The notes under the pieces: generated by a model
What the model was told of the DNA's origin: nothing
Database searches by the model: none
What the model saw: only the letters and a program-made list of their open reading frames with translations
Assembly: GCA_030549495.1 (NCBI GenBank)
Contig: JAUIRK010000227.1
Location: forward strand, 124,001-188,000
Length of the DNA: 64,000 nt
Direction of reading: 5' to 3'
From: Nectonema munidae
Lineage: Eukaryota > Nematomorpha > Nectonematoida > Nectonematidae
Program-made: the position numbers and the translations under genes
Shown here: one piece after another, positions 24,772 through 34,717 of the stretch
Numbering within the stretch: the first letter of the stretch is position 1
Layout of the letters: each line of letters starts with the position of its first letter

Positions 24772-26186
24772 GGGACATGTATAATTTGACGAGTTGTTTT
24801 CACACGGGCGTAAGAAGTATATTTTCTTTTATCATTTGTTCTACCAATTCATTTTCATCTGAAATGAATGAACTTACGGATACTACTCTGAGTGAGAATA
24901 CAATTTTATCTGAAAATTGGAATTTTTCTTCCCTGTTACAAGTTTTAAATTCAAATGATAAATTATAAATTTTTCTTTGCTTCGCACAAAGTTATTTTAA
25001 ATATTTTCCAATGCAATGATTGCCAACATAATTGTAAATTAATAAAGAAAAATGATGTATCTGATGGATATTGTTGGAAATGTTATGTTTGTGGTAAAAA
25101 AGACGGTGCGATCAGCATCTTTTTTTTGCAAAAAGCCACTTCACCTTATTCTATGATTTTGTTCATTTATGAATGGTGTCGTGACTATTCATTAGACGCT
25201 ATTTTTCATGAAGCATCTATTGGAAGTGGAGAAAATGCTGTACACTGGGCTAATTTTTGTAGAGAGATTGCTTCAAGTTGGGTTGAAAGAAATTGTCAAA
25301 CTGTTAGAGGTTTTGATGAAAACTTTGAACAAATTATAGTAAAAATTCATGAAAGCAAGTTTTTTCATAGAAAATATGACAGAGGTACTTGGAGAGAAAG
25401 TCATTGGTTGTTTGGAGCAATTGAAAAAAATAGTAAGAGATGTTTTTTAGTTGAAGTTGAAGATAGGAGCGAAACAACTCTTACACAAATTATACAAATA
25501 CACATACTACTAGGGTTCATTATTGTTTCTGACGGATGGCCTGCCTACAGGAACATTTCTAACTATAATAATAGAGTTTATGATCATTGGGGAGTTTAAC
25601 ACCAACGTAACTTTGTTGACCCAAATGATATGAACATCACCCGCAAAACATTGAAAATCTTTGGATGCGGGCCAAAGGATAATTTAAAAGACAGTTTGGC
25701 ACCTCCAACGAATTATTCAAATCATATTTAGATGAGTTCGTTTGGAGAAGCCATTTTCCAAAAGCAAAATTATTTTCTGTTTTTAAATTCTTTAAAGATT
25801 TATTGCAACCTCAAATTATAGAACAGAAATAAAGTATGTATTTTTTATTTATAAATTAAATTTTTTTTTTAATTTACTCTCATACTTTAATGTAAATTAA
25901 ATCTAGAATCTCTAGTAAAATATTTAAATAGTTAAATTTGAAATCTATAAAAAAAAATTCTAATTTTTTTTATTTACTGACACGATACTAATGTAAATTA
26001 AATCTAGGATATTTAGTAAAATATAGTTAATGAATTCTAATTAAATTTGAAATCTATAAAAATATTTTTCTTAATCTTTATATTATGATAGAGTTTACCA
26101 ATGTATAGTTTGATTAACATCACAACAGCCAATATTTTGTCAAAGAAATTTTTTGATTGACAGAACCGTAAAGTAAAAGATTATCC
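24772..26186 (+). mobile_element. Merlin DNA transposon, copy in array B
   Basis: It starts GGGACATGTATAATTTGACG, exactly where the independent copy at 60920 starts, although the DNA upstream differs. That argues this is the real 5' end. It ends ...GTAAAAGATTATCC. The two ends resemble each other only weakly when inverted. Length 1415 bp, close to the copies at 60920-62308 (1389 bp) and 4497-5923 (1427 bp). Just upstream is the hAT rather than array B, so no simple target duplication is present. Confidence 0.75.
24864..25832 (+). pseudogene. Merlin transposase, near full length
   Basis: From ATG 24864: MNELTDTTLSENTILSENWN, then a treble-clef-like zinc motif (CNDC...CWKCYVCGKK), an HTH-like SIGSGENAVHWANFCREIAS, then the DDE core. 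The core contains IHESKFFHRKYDRGTWRESH, WLFGAIEKNSKRCFLVEVED and SDGWPAYRNI. The final segment, DEFVWRSHFPKAKLFSVF and ..EQK stop at 25832, is read in another frame. A stop at about 24967 and a frame change near 25600 break it. The first catalytic Asp is His here (IHESKF for IDESKF); the copy at 61.5 kb keeps Asp. Confidence 0.83.
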
Positions 26187-26575
26187 AATTTTTTGACAGG
26201 TTTAATTGATTTTCATAAAAAAAATGAATATCACCACTGATTTCAGCATATTTGAAAATGGGTATACTACATGTGTAAAAAACTTTATATACTTATTTAG
26301 ATAAAAAGTTCCTTTTTGAGATGAGCTGTCACATTTAGATTAATTTTTTGACAACTTTGATTGATTTTCATAAAAAATGAATATCACCACTGAATTCAGC
26401 ATATTTGAAAATGGGTATACATGCGTAAAAAACTCTATATAATTATTTAAAATAAAAAGTTCCTTTTTGAGATGAGCTTTCAAATATAAATCAATTTTTT
26501 GACAGATTTGATTGATTTTCATAAAAAATGGACATCACCACTGAATTCAGCATAGTTGAAATATATATGTAACAT
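26187..26575 (+). repeat. Tandem array B, right part
   Basis: About 2.6 further units of the same ~150-bp repeat as 19490-21763 (AATTTTTTGACAGGTTTAAT and GAAAATGGGTATACATGCGT). They are somewhat more diverged than the central units, ending near 26575. From there to 26678 is the right end of the TTAA element. Confidence 0.9.
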
Positions 26576-26682
26576 TAAAAATATTTATAAAAACTTATTA
26601 ATATCTGAGAAAAATAGGGGGGGGACACTTTACGCCCCCAGTACTTGAGCGGACAAATTTTTTCCAGCACTAATAGGGTTAA

Positions 26683-27566
26683 GACCAGTTATGAAAACAT
26701 CAAGAAGTTTTTCTCCCCATATTTTCTAACATTCCTCGTTTTAGCGATTGCCAATAACTGGGTTGCCTTGGTTTTATATCTATACTCTTGAGTTAAATTC
26801 ATAAGGGACTAATAAAATACAGATAGTTTGTGTTTTTTTCGGTATACTCCTAATGGATTCACTACTTCAAAGTCATCATGGTACAAAGCAAAATAAAGTG
26901 TGTTTACTTTCTTTACCATTACTTAGAGAATTAAAATACTTTCCATCAAAAATATCAAACATCTTACTATCACAAGAAGATACATTATATCTTATATAGA
27001 TAACACAAGAATTCAAAAAATTCTATAATTGTCTCAAAAACGGGACACAATAACCTAATATTTTAACTGAACTATTTTTACTAATTTTATTTACTTTTCG
27101 AGTTTTAACTCCAAGTTCTATTAATTCAGGTTCAAAAGAAAAAAGTTGTTTAAAAGTCTTATTTTGAAGATATTCGGTCTCTAATCCATAAAAAATTTTT
27201 TGATCAAATAACTTTCTAATTTGACTCAATTGATAATGTGTTAAGTCGAAATTATTAATGTATGTATAGCAATAAAAAAAATAACCTTGAAATAATGTTT
27301 CGATAAACGTCATCACACTATTAATGCAAAATTGACTAAGATTAAGTTTCGCTTTCAAATTCAACAAAAAAGTGCTGATTTAAGTTTAGGGTAAGATCCT
27401 TTTTCTGAATGAAATTCACCAGTAAAAATAACAGAGTCATCAGAATCTGTATGCTGCATGTGTTTCTGAGACAATGTTTACGAAATTTATTATATGAAGT
27501 AAAAGAAAGACCACATCCAGTAAATGAACAGTACACTACAAAAGTAGGCTCTTTTTTATGTCTCAC
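26683..27566 (-). pseudogene. CACTA transposase, N-terminal part with zinc finger
   Basis: The minus strand from 27566 begins after a good splice-acceptor-like tract (TTTTTTCCTGTCGTTTTAG) with VRHKKEPTFVVYCSFTGCGL and SFTSYNKFRKHCLRN, a C2H2-like finger whose last His is lost. A 114-codon open stretch follows (27367-27023). Below 27023 the translation goes on as KESKHTLYFALYHDDFEVVN, PLGVYRKKHKLSVFY and TKATQLLAIAKTRNVRKYGE. It reaches LLDVFITG at the TTAA and joins KVLERG at 17081. The piece PLGxxxKxHKLxxFY is strongly typical of animal EnSpm transposases. Several frame changes are present. Confidence 0.68.
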
Positions 27567-27587
27567 TAAAACGACAGGAAAAAATAA

Positions 27588-29538
27588 CGTACTAAAATGA
27601 CAATGCGGTCAATTTGACCGCAGTATGGAAAATAATACTGCACATGGAAAATATGTAAAGATATTTGCGTTTATTAAAAATTTATTTGAAAAAGTAACAT
27701 AAAAAAAGAATTATGTACAATTTTTACAAAACGTAATTGTTTTAGCTGAGCACTTTCCACAAACTGGGTGTTTGCATTCATCGCAATTTTTTGAAGCTTT
27801 GTTTCGACATCTATATATAAAACAAGTCCTACGTGTAGCTTTATTTGAGCATTCTTCTCTTGTTTCTGATTTTCGTCTATTTATTTTTTTACGCTTTTGA
27901 GATTCCAAAGGATTATCAGAAGTATCACAGAGTTCTTCAACTAACTTCAAGATGTATTCCCGACGAGGCATTTCAGAACTATTTACTAGTTTGTATAAAA
28001 TCCAAGAGTTTATCAAAGCAAGGTCTAAAATATTGAAAAATACAGCCAAAGGCCACCTCTTTGTCTTTACTTTAGTCGAGTACATACGACACATTTGATC
28101 AATAATATCTACTCCAAATTTTGTAGAATTGTAGTAAGTAACAGTTTCTGGTTTCTTTTTTACTTCATTGTTAACAGAAACGTAATCATTGTGAAGACTG
28201 CTTAACATTAAAACAACTTTCTTACTCTTTGCCTTGTATGCTGTTAAGGACATGTTATTAGTGAAGTAAATGTTTGAAGTAAAAACTGGAACCTTCTTCG
28301 TATACATTTTTTCCACTTCAATCGGAACTTCTTTTCTATTATGACGTAAAGTACCTATAAAGCTTATGTTTTCTAAAATTAAGTCAGAGACTAATTTTTT
28401 TGAAGTGAAAAAGTTGTCGCAAGTAATGTTGTAACCTTTTTTAGTAACCATAGCTTGCTTGACTAACTTTTTCACTACATATTCACCAAGAGGACAATGG
28501 TCCCTCTCTTCATCTTTCCCAAGATATGGAAAACCAGAACACAAATATTTTGTCTTTCAACCATCAGCCAGAACTTTATTCCATATTTGTCTGGTTTGCT
28601 AGGTAAATACTGTGTGAATGGACATCTTGCTTTTGTTGGCAATAGTTGCTCATCTATAGTGAGTTCGGAAAAAGGGACATAACACCTTCCGCTATTTTCC
28701 AAAAATATTGACCAAACTTCAGAAATCATCGCAAACTTATCTTCTTTTAAACAAAATCTTCTTTGAGTTTTAAGATCAAATCGTAAAAACTTTAGTACTT
28801 CTTCAAATCTTTCTCTTTGAATGTTATCTTTGAAAAATTGTATTCCCCATTTTTTTGACCATAAACTTCTTAGTGGGAGTTTTCTTGCTCCAACAACTCC
28901 TCTAAGCATGCACAAGGCTAAAAAAATTTCTAAATCTCTAATTGAAAGATTCCATCCACTTTCCTCTCTATTTCCTTCTTCAATTGTACATTTTTGAATG
29001 TGACGTAAAATTCTTTCGTCAAAAATGCACCGGAATGTCGACGTTGCATTATCGTCTATTTCACGAAAGGAATAACAAGTAAAATAATAAATAAAGCTGC
29101 AGTATTGCATATCAAAACAAACTTGACAGCTCTTCTTGTGATCTTTCATTTATTTGAAAAAATAAATGTGTCAAATAAAGTGATTTATGCTTTTTTATAT
29201 CAACGTGCCAAATGTGTCAACTTTACAACACCATACAATATTTTATAATTATATATATTTGGGTTCTCTTTTCCGATTATTGTTTTCAAGTAGCAAAAAT
29301 ACCTTGTGTAGCACATGTTTATCACTGTGCGGTCAAATTGACGTCAATGTCACTTGAGGTATTTTTTACTTTTTCTTCAAAATGAAGAATCGTAACTGTT
29401 TAATTTTTTACTTTAGAAAAAGAGTTAATTAAGTGGAACAAGATCAATGAAAATTGTTTAAATATTTTAAAAATTTTAAAAACACAGAGGTTATAAAGTT
29501 TAAAATGCGGTCATTTTGACCGCAATGTCATTTTAGTG
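27588..29538 (-). mobile_element. piggyBac transposon 2
   Basis: The inverted ends are ACTAAAATGACAATGCGGTC on the left and, inverted, ACTAAAATGACATTGCGGTC on the right. Each contains a palindrome (GCGGTCAATTTGACCGC at 27605-27621). TTAA follows the right end at 29539-29542; on the left the site reads ATAA with nearby changes. Near 29329-29345 a further GCGGTCAAATTGACGTC followed by AATGTCACTT copies the end motif inside the element. It lies next to the first recognised coding piece of the CACTA transposase, apparently in the intron before it. Confidence 0.85.
27711..29149 (-). pseudogene. piggyBac transposase, one frameshift
   Basis: Two overlapping open stretches (29149-28475 and 28544-27711) cover a nearly complete piggyBac transposase of about 480 residues. 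All three catalytic Asp are present: SELTIDEQLLPTKARCPF, YNITCDNFFTSKKLV and FGVDIIDQMCRMYS. The C-terminal cysteine-rich domain is intact (CFIYRCRNKASKNCDECKHP, then CGKCSAKTITFCKNC). A single frame change near 28540 separates the halves (QNI-CSGFPYLGK). It is one of the best preserved DNA transposon genes here; the change could be a real lesion or a sequencing error. Confidence 0.87.
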
Positions 29539-30107
29539 TTAAAATTATATGACTAACAAGATCAGTATTTGTATTGATTACAAAAAAAGGACAGAACGTG
29601 CACTGCATTTTTCCCAAATGAAAATAAAGAAAAAGCGTACTTTACGAGGAAAAAGGTATAAACGAAATGTGCGTTGTTGGGATCACAATGAAATATTCAC
29701 AAAAAGCAAATGTTGAAAATAGAATGGCGCAGAATTCTCTCAGTAAAATAACGTATCCTCATCACTTACTGTCACACTTCGTATTTCAAAGAGATTGCAA
29801 GATCTTCTTAGCTTCCTAACATCGTTGTTGCAATGCATTAGTCACAACTAATGCCTATTATTATGTTTTCTACAGAATATTTGACGAGATTTATTATTGT
29901 CCTCTTACTGTATATCTTATCTCAATGAACACATATGTGTATTAGTTGAATGCAACTTCTGTATTCTTATTTATCTCACACAATTTTTGTTATACATGTT
30001 TGAAAACAAACGGAAAAAAACTCTTAAATACTACAAAAACGTGATATATAGAATTTAAACACGACAAAGCTGATAATATGTTAAAATCTAAACGTCTTTT
30101 TACAGTG

Positions 30108-30633
30108 TAGTTGATTGTGTAATGTGCAAAATCATACAGTGCAAAATCAATTCCTAATTGTGTACACTATATAGTGCAAACATTTCTATTACAAAATTCA
30201 AGTAAACACAAAATTCAAGGCCACAATTATGAATAAACAGTTTAGAAATCAATATATGATTTTTAGTTAACAAAACATCAGTTTTTCTCATATTTGAAAT
30301 TTGTGACACACACACACTATAATCACATTTATATCGATGATTGATTTGGGTCCGTTTTTATCGCTTAAATGTTACATTGTCTATATGAAAACACTCCTCA
30401 CTCATCCTTTACTGATTTATATGTACAGAGGACGTTATTATAGAAATGTTTGACAGTATCCATGGCGTTTCAGTAAAAATTTAAATTTTGTCGAAAGAAA
30501 AGGAATCTCTCTCGATACACAAAAGATTTATATAAAAGTTTAAATGCCCCCACCCAATAAGTTTGAATTCTCTCAATTCTATGTATTTATTAAAAATTTT
30601 TGAATCGTTTTTTCGATATGACTTTCCTTGTTA
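30108..30633. other. AT-rich stretch, no feature recognised
   Basis: Between the CACTA right end and the second TTAA-element copy. A short ACACACACAC run lies near 30308. No coding or terminal-repeat signal seen. Confidence 0.3.
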
Positions 30634-30757
30634 CCCTACCAGTGAAAGCGGGAGCATTTTAGCCCCCCCCCCCTTCTCAACCATAATTTCTATTGTACAA
30701 AATTGTATGCCTTAAAACTTTGTGACTTTTCCAAAAACGTTAGCTTTATCTTTTGAT

Positions 30758-30927
30758 TTTCCTAAAGCGGCTTATATAAACCTTTGGAAGCTAACCTCAT
30801 CAATGAAATTTTTATCTATAATTTTACTAATCTTGATCTATACAAAAATATGTATTTTCTTTTTATTAATGATCCTGTTAATGTTTTGAATAAAGTTCTT
30901 CTTCTTCTTCTAAAGTTCTTCTTCTAT
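30758..30927 (+). mobile_element. Short LINE 3' end with CTT-repeat tail
   Basis: 170 bp almost identical to the 3' end of LINE copy 2 (complement of 39718-39850): AAAGCGG(C/T)TTATATAAACC through AATAAAGTTCTT and CTTCTTCTTC repeats. The 10-bp target duplication ATCTTTTGAT is perfect (30748-30757 and 30928-30937). The target segment is present without insertion in copy 1 of the TTAA element near 17205. Extreme 5' truncation is typical of LINE insertion. Confidence 0.88.
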
Positions 30928-31079
30928 ATCTTTTGATACTATTTATACAGTGGTTGTATTACCCCTCATGACAAAAACTGTCAATCAAAATCAAATGTAT
31001 ATTTTTTTCAATGAAATTTTTAGATTAGAATGTCTATAACTTATAACTTAGTGTTAATATTAGATACACTCTTGAAAAT

Positions 31080-31850
31080 TTATAATCATATACATATTGG
31101 AACACATAACACTTATATATACATATTTTTCCAATAAACATGGTTGTAGAAAATATCAATCAAAGATTTGGTTAATGATAAAATTGTTTAGAAAAATCTT
31201 CATTCAAATGTTAAATAAAATTATATTTTTATACCAAATCGACCATGTTGATTTAATTTTCGTACTAAATTTTCATATTAGGATGTTAAAAATTCTGAAA
31301 ATGTGAATAAAATTTGTGGTGTACGCCTGAAAATGATAAGTATCAATATTATTCAAATTAAAAAATACACATTTTTATACTAATCAAGCATGCCAATTTA
31401 AATTCCGTAGTCATTTTTTGCAATTTGGTTTTCAAAAGTGTCAATCAATTTTGCGGTTTATATCTGAAACTCTATGAATATTAATTTAATTTTAAACTAA
31501 AATGTAAATATATTCTTAAACCAAATCCACCATTCTAATTTCATTCCTCAACATAGTTTTAGCAACTATGACTTGGAAATGTCTAAAAATATTTGCAGTT
31601 TACGTCTGAGAAAGTGTCTCTAAGAACATTTATCCACATTTTAAATAAATCGAACATGCAGATTTTATTTCTCAACTCATTTTTTGCATTTAGAGCGTCA
31701 AATGTCAATCATATTTGTGGTTGATGAGATAAAATATTTCCTAGCATATTATTTATATTCTCAATCAAATATGTTAGTTTCGTCTGAAAATTTTTTTCAA
31801 AACATTTAATTGCCCAAGTTGATACCATTAAGTTTTTACTATTACTCTGA
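31080..31850 (+). repeat. Decayed tandem array A in copy 2
   Basis: Roughly five units recognisable by recurring ACCAAATCGACCATG, TTTGCGGTTTA and TCATTTTTTGCATTTAGA-like phrases. They are much more diverged from each other than the units at 17.5-18.8 kb. Short open frames here are not genes. Confidence 0.6.
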
Positions 31851-32679
31851 AAAAATGTGTTAGAGTGCAAATAGGATTAGTGTTGTAGGTGTGAAAATTA
31901 TCTCATAAACATACTTCCATAATTTAAATAAAATATATTCTTTATTCTTAATTTTTTATTATGATGCTCACTTTATTTTAGGGCTTAGGAGAATCAAGTG
32001 TGACATTTCGGAAAAAACAAATTTTTGAAAAAAACTCAAATCAAAAAATTTATTTTTGATCGAAAATCACTATAATAATTTGATTGAGGATAAAATTGTG
32101 ACTAAAAATATCCCTCAAATTTAAAATAATTTTTTATTATAATAATCTCCATGTTTTCCATTTCTGTACTTCTTTTTGGTCCTTACAGTGTAAAAATGAG
32201 TATCAATCAAATTCGCAAAAATCAGTTTTTTCCAAAAAATCATTTGTCAAGTTTGTTCTCACATCGTTATTTATTATGGTACAAATATTTAAGTATGTGA
32301 GAAGTAAGGTAACTAAAGCCACATTGAAATGAGAACGCATGATCATAAAAAATGAAATAGTAACACGATTATAAAATCCTTTTATATCTTCGATATAGTA
32401 ATCCTTTCAGGAGCTATATAGTTTTAAGAAACAATTATGTAACTTGTCTACATGGAAGATATGCCGTTTTCCAATGAACTATGAGCAGGTGTTAAAATCT
32501 ACTATTGAGATTTTCAAAAACATCTTGACCATGAAAAAGAATCTGCTACATTGTGAATCAAAAATCTTTAAACCATTATCTTATTAGCTAATATTTCAAA
32601 CATCAATTGACTAAAAAAGTGATTTAAAATTTTTAAACAGTTAGAGTTACCATAAATATGACAGACACCAATAGCATAG

Positions 32680-33106
32680 TTGCCAACCTCAGAGAAGAAC
32701 AAAGCGGTAGACTTTTTTCCTAAAAGGACCCATGGACCCTAAAAAATTTTTTTGCAAGTACGACAAAATGCATGGGAAGAACCTAATTTGAATTTAGTAA
32801 TAATAAATTCCAATTTTTGAATATTCAAAAATTAAAACAGTTGTCGTAGCGACATTTGTTTTACTTTTATTATCACTAATTCTTCAAGAAGTAAAAATTG
32901 GTTTACATAATTTAAATAGTCAAAATATTTAATGAAAACAAGTAAAAAAACAAACAAAACAAATATTAAGCACAAGATGCATATGCTCAACGTGTGTCAA
33001 TAAAAATTTTAGCTTCAAAAGCTGTAAAAATTTTCAAAAAGCGCTAGAACCCGTCTCAAAAGCGGTATAGACCAAAAAAAGTCGAAAAGAGGTAGTCTAC
33101 CGCCGA
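32680..33106. mobile_element. Possible MITE in copy 2
   Basis: 427 bp flanked by TAGCATAG (32672-32679) and AAGCATAG (33107-33114), a likely 8-bp duplication. The left side has GCGGTAGACTTTTTTC and the inverted right side has GCGGTAGACT. The extreme terminal bases match poorly. The segment has no counterpart in copy 1 of the TTAA element. No protein is encoded. Confidence 0.45.
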
Positions 33107-33590
33107 AAGCATAGCTATTCTCAAAAAATTTTATAAATGTGAATCAAATTTGACCAATTTTTTCCTTCGGTGTGAATGAGTGAATATTTTAGAGGTGAAA
33201 AGTTTTTATAATTGAAAAAGGAGGATTATGAATGAATTCACCAAGAACATGTTTAAAAAGGATTGGTTAGCAAACATTCAGAGTCATATCTGTTCATATC
33301 ACATGATACTACAATACATAATATTGTTAAAAAAAGACAAAATCAAAAAAGAGATTCTCTTCAATAGAAAAGTTCTGAAATCGCTTAAATTCTAAGCTAA
33401 ATTAATCTCTAAAAAAAATTTCGAACATAGATTGCACAAAATGAATTTCTGATGAAAGTAGAGTTACCAAGGTATATGATCAATTTAGAATTAAGAGCAA
33501 AATTAGATAACATATAAAGTATAGGAAAATGAAGTAGACTAGAAGCTGAGAGCGTATTTGTAAGCAAAAAAATAGAGAGTTCAAAGCTCC

Positions 33591-34601
33591 CTCTTTAATT
33601 AGTAAACCAAGAGAAGGATCAAATAAAGAACAAGAATCAAATCAAGGAGGGCTAACGTGCTCTATTTAGTTAGATTGGCCACCATAAATATTTTTCATCA
33701 TGTAATTTTACAACGATTTTTATAAAAATTTTAATGCTAAATTTATTATTTATCATTAAATATATTATAATATAAATAACCCATTTATAGGAATATTAAA
33801 AATTTTAATTTTATGGGCTTTTATCTAACATGATCTCAGATCGCTTTGATTAGAAATTTGGTCCCATTCCTATTTATGAGATGGATAAAATCATTATTAT
33901 ATCAAGAAAGAAAATTATTTTTACATTATATTTTTTTTTACAAAATTGATGAAGTGGAAACTTAAAAATATGCTTGGAACTAGAGATGCACCGATAAGAA
34001 ATTTTGTCGAATACTGATCAGTCGGTAATTATTATTAATTGACAAATTATTTATTTTTGCAAGTTGGAACTTTGTGGGTTAGGGTTGAGGATAAATATCT
34101 TTAAAAATTTTGTTTAGAAATTTTTTTTAAATTTTTTGAATTATTTTAATTAGTTTTTTGGAAATTTGTTTTTAGAATTTTTAATAGGCTAATTCACAAC
34201 TTTTTCGCTTGATTCTTTTTCTTCAAATTTCATAAAATTTTGGGCTTATATTTTTTTAATTTATTTTACTTATTTAGGCTATCTAAAATTTTATTTTATA
34301 TTTGTACATTTTACTTAATTTTTTCTTAACAAAAAATTTCAAACAAATTAATTAAATTAATTGATTGTTTGACATCTTTAATAGAAACCGTTGATGTCAT
34401 CGTCTTAAAAAATAATTTTAAGAAATAATGTTGAGCTAAAAAAATTTTATGGGATGTCTTTTAATATCTTAATTAAACATATCATTCTTGACGTAATCCC
34501 GCACACTATGAGAAATTTAAAGATAGCATATAATTATTTGCTATATCAAAAATTCCAAAAATAGGACTCACAATATGTTGAAAATTTTAATGGTATTTGG
34601 C
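33591..34601. other. AT-rich stretch, no feature recognised
   Basis: Low-complexity AT-rich DNA to the right of the second TTAA-element copy. If the missing array B was once here it is no longer recognisable. Confidence 0.3.
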
Positions 34602-34605
34602 ATAA

Positions 34606-34713
34606 CCGGTTGTCGACTCAGAAAAATAAAATCGTCTGCGTTTATTAATGCTCTTTAATACAAATCTTCTGCTTTACATTAGATATCGTCTCATTATTCT
34701 GGTCGTTAACGGG
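34606..34713. mobile_element. TTAA-type MITE, copy 1
   Basis: About 108 bp sharing AAAATAAAATCGTCTGCGTT, TACAAATCTTCTGCTTTACA and TTAGATATCGTCT with 57668-57796. The right end GTTAACGGG is followed by TTAA (34714-34717). The left end CCGGTTGTCGAC follows ATAA, a decayed TTAA. Confidence 0.65.
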
Positions 34714-34717
34714 TTAA

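Larger units (their letters stand above)
21764..26186. mobile_element. 4.4-kb unit bounded by inverted Merlin tails
   Basis: The left edge reads GGTAATCTTTTACTTTACGG and the right edge is the complement of GGATAATCTTTTACTTTACG. Roughly 500 bp of each arm match in inverted orientation. Outside, array B is interrupted within its AATTTTTTGACAGG stretch, leaving AATTTTT(T) on both sides, a 7-8 bp duplication. Between the arms lie a hAT (22464-24771) and a Merlin transposase copy. Either one Merlin with long arms took in a hAT, or two inverted Merlin copies moved together with the hAT between them. Confidence 0.7.
17086..26678. mobile_element. 9.6-kb TTAA-flanked satellite-carrying element
   Basis: TTAA at 17082-17085 and 26679-26682 flanks it. 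Both ends begin, reading inward, CCCTATTAGTGCTGG. Further in, GGGGGCGTAAA appears on both sides, at different distances. TTAA duplication with a CCC start is piggyBac-like, but no transposase is encoded. The host reading frame (CACTA transposase) is restored by removing it, which proves one insertion. Contents in order: left end, ~150-bp repeat array A, spacer, ~150-bp repeat array B (split by a 4.4-kb Merlin-bounded unit), right end with a run of 8 G. About 5.2 kb is original. It must depend on a transposase from elsewhere, if it moves at all. Confidence 0.85.
11406..30107 (-). mobile_element. CACTA/EnSpm transposon with nested insertions
   Basis: The ends are CACTGTAAAAACTACGTTTA on the left (11406) and the complement of CACTGTAAAAAGACGTTTAG on the right (30107). 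This is the CACTG-type inverted end of animal EnSpm elements. The 3 bp outside are TAT and TAG, an imperfect match to the 3-bp duplication expected. Subterminal DNA on the left is rich in GTTTAG and AACGTTTCA repeats, as in CACTA elements. Two minus-strand genes lie between: a C2H2-type transposase and a SAM-like protein. Removing the LINE (2.2 kb), the TTAA element (9.6 kb) and the piggyBac (1.95 kb) leaves about 5 kb, a sensible original size. Confidence 0.72.
30634..33590. mobile_element. TTAA satellite-carrying element, diverged copy 2
   Basis: The left end CCCTACCAGTG followed by AGCGGGAGCATTTTAGCCCC matches, with changes, the end at 17086. The next 500 bp align in order with 17.1-17.5 kb (ATAATCATATACATATTGGA against ATAATTATATATAGTTTGGA). 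A decayed array A follows (31080-31850), and the spacer homology lies at 33.1-33.6 kb. Array B and the right end are missing, and TTAA is not preserved. Two later insertions sit in it: a LINE tail (30758-30927) and a MITE-like piece (32680-33106). Confidence 0.7.

Noticed and set aside
20272-26522. Short minus-strand open frames recurring in array B (20272-20454, 26340-26522)
   Set aside because: They are the repeat unit read through; one unit carries stops in the frames and nothing suggests a protein.
19490-26575. Regular repeats as a CRISPR-like array
   Set aside because: The whole ~150-bp unit repeats, with no short repeat and variable spacer pattern, and the setting is an animal genome. 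It is a tandem satellite.
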